From Clostridia bacterium (GTDB taxonomy: Bacteria > Bacillota > Clostridia > Christensenellales > UBA1242), in assembly GCA_023228225.1 (NCBI GenBank), contig JALOBO010000077.1, positions 1-6,499 of the forward strand: a stretch of DNA of 6,499 nucleotides, given 5' to 3'. The translations under genes were made by a program, and so were the position numbers. A model generated the notes under the pieces. It was given only the letters and a program-made list of their open reading frames with translations. It was not told where the DNA came from and ran no database searches. The first letter of the stretch is position 1. Every line of letters begins with the position of its first letter. Shown in pieces: positions 5,538 to 6,499 of this stretch.

Positions 5538-6296
5538 CTAATTACTTAAATACTTTACGAAAACATTCCAATCGAGTGGAAGCGTCGTAGGCATAGCTTT
5601 ATAACGAGTTTTAGTCGCTAAATAAGCAGGATGAGGATGTAAATGCATTACACGCTCTTCCGTGGTACTAGTTTGCACTTTATTTCCATCTTGACTAGCA
5701 AATTTTTTGATATCAACAAATGATACTACATCAAAATTTTTAGAAATATAAATCAATTGTTTATCATCTAAATTCAACATATAAGCGTTATAACTAGGCA
5801 GATTCGGTTCGTTTATAGTTTTAATTTTAGAATGTCCAATAAATAAAATGCACATATTCTTTTGTGACCAAATTGAATCGACTAAATTAAAAATAACATT
5901 CCAATTTGCCGTTTTAGCATCATATTTTGCGCCAAATCCTGCATAATCCATTTTATCCCATTTATTTTTACGAAGCGTATATTCGACAACGATATCGTCT
6001 AACCCATCAATTGAATCTACAACCAATGTTTTAAATCCATAATCCGAACTTAAAATATGTTCTAATATATCAATAATATCTTCGTATTTCAAATTTCGAA
6101 TATTACCATTTGTTTCTTTAATTTCTGAAATATGCGGAATATCGCCTCTTCCTAAAATACCCAATGTCTTTTCCAAATCGATATAAAATGGGTCAGGTGT
6201 TGATGTAGCAAATGTGCTTTTACCAGTCCCCGTGATACCAAATATCAGAATACGAGGCGGTTGCTGTAATGTGTTTTTCATTTCACGTAAATTCAT
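5538..6296 (-). CDS. P-loop ATPase of AAA_24 / Sak4-like type, phage recombination
   Basis: This 252-residue protein has a Walker A motif GITGTGKST at 20-28 and a Walker B TLVVDSID at 90-97, with Asp94 as the acid residue. FYIDLEKT follows at 37-44, YAGFGAKYD at 118-126 and a polar sensor-like LFIGHSKIK at 151-159. This order is characteristic of the phage nucleotide-binding AAA_24 family, which includes the single-domain RecA-like annealing protein Sak4. Its expected role is ATP-dependent recombination or annealing of phage DNA with a single-strand binding protein, which the next gene may supply. The length is normal. The start at M1 rather than M6 is supported by GGAG 5 nt upstream. A replicative or repair ATPase role cannot be excluded. 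It is the first complete gene of the minus-strand operon. Confidence 0.88.
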   Translation of the reverse strand: MNLREMKNTLQQPPRILIFGITGTGKSTFATSTPDPFYIDLEKTLGILGRGDIPHISEIKETNGNIRNLKYEDIIDILEHILSSDYGFKTLVVDSIDGLDDIVVEYTLRKNKWDKMDYAGFGAKYDAKTANWNVIFNLVDSIWSQKNMCILFIGHSKIKTINEPNLPSYNAYMLNLDDKQLIYISKNFDVVSFVDIKKFASQDGNKVQTSTTEERVMHLHPHPAYLATKTRYKAMPTTLPLDWNVFVKYLSN

Positions 6297-6418
6297 TATA
6301 ACTCCACTACTATATTGGTTGTGTATCTATAAAAAAGTATCATTTATCAGACACACACGAAGTGTAATCTCCTTGTATCTCGCATCTCACGCACACGCGC
6401 GAATTGTAACTCTTACAT
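6297..6418 (-). other. Intergenic region before the ATPase gene, probable promoter area
   Basis: No convincing gene lies in these 122 bp. They hold an AAGGAGA not followed by a usable ORF, a short hairpin ACAC-TTC-GTGT next to CA/TG-rich tracts, and a 14-nt alternating purine-pyrimidine run at 6388-6401. An ATPase-operon promoter probably lies here, but I cannot pick convincing -35 and -10 boxes; TATAGT near 6310-6315 is a weak -10 candidate too close to the ribosome site. Confidence 0.4.
6302..6306 (-). promoter_or_regulatory. Shine-Dalgarno of the ATPase gene
   Basis: TGGAG on the minus strand, with its GGAG core 5 nt before ATG 6296, fixes the start at Met1 instead of Met6. Confidence 0.65.
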
Positions 6419-6499
6419 TTATATACGAGAAATCACTACGTGTTGCGTATAAGTCGATTTTACGCCGGTATGTTTTACCACTTCCACCCGACTAGAATC
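6419..6499 (-). CDS. C-terminal end of an upstream gene, partial
   Basis: From the right edge one minus frame is open for 26 codons to TAA 6421-6419; both other minus frames stop within eight codons. The residues include VEVVKHTGVKSTYTQ and end HVVISRI, a plausible beta-strand-rich protein end. The rest lies outside the window, so no family can be named. If real, it precedes the ATPase in the same direction. Confidence 0.5.
   Translation of the reverse strand, partial: DSSRVEVVKHTGVKSTYTQHVVISRI

Noticed and set aside
6360..6395. AAGGAGA ribosome-like site with a 12-17 codon Cys-containing ORF in the ATPase leader
   Set aside because: The open frames start upstream of, or run through, the AAGGAGA, and none starts at a proper distance after it.
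6214..6495. Plus-strand ORF crossing the ATPase start and leader
   Set aside because: Its first part is the complement of the Walker A region and the rest covers the leader and the minus-strand upstream gene end. It has no ribosome site or recognisable domain.

Overview
The window looks like part of an AT-rich genome of a tailed double-stranded DNA bacteriophage, or an integrated prophage. The evidence is a replication/recombination trio of phage-typical families on the minus strand: a P-loop ATPase of the AAA_24/Sak4-like type, a DUF669 protein and a Cas4-like PD-(D/E)XK exonuclease. Next to it are tightly packed small genes, a small phage-type endonuclease, a homing-associated type DNA-binding protein, and a very large, repeat-containing protein gene that runs off the left edge. 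Nothing identifies the host. Two genes have canonical Shine-Dalgarno sequences (GGAG and AGGAG) and the standard bacterial code reads cleanly, so a bacterial host is assumed. No tRNA, rRNA, CRISPR array or insertion sequence was found.

Layout from right to left, following minus-strand transcription. Positions 6499-6419 hold the last 26 codons of an upstream gene. After a gap of about 120 bp come the ATPase (6296-5538), the DUF669 protein (5511-5017) and the exonuclease (4987-4007), spaced 26 and 29 bp apart as one probable operon. By family, their products should act together on phage DNA ends: single-strand binding or annealing, an ATPase recombinase or annealing partner, and a nuclease that resects ends.

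Positions 4071-2773 are a patchwork of four small genes that alternate in strand: a 123-aa protein with a possible winged helix (+), a 97-aa protein with a homing-endonuclease-associated motif (-), a 120-aa PD-(D/E)XK endonuclease (+) and a 41-aa basic protein (-). Two convergent pairs overlap at their 3' ends, by 65 and 14 nt. Three of these genes lack a Shine-Dalgarno sequence and have a TATA-rich, -10-like element a few bases before the ATG, which suggests leaderless transcripts from individual promoters.

Positions 2678-1 hold a 32-codon ORF with its own ribosome binding site. Its stop codon overlaps the ATG of a huge gene, open for 862 codons from 2587 to the left edge without a stop. That protein starts with a Pro/Ser/Asp-rich region built of degenerate repeats of about 57 residues, followed by longer domains that share a duplicated GYLGE(S/D)A(F/I)PYA module. 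It is most likely a virion-associated or ejected protein, but its function cannot be read from the sequence.
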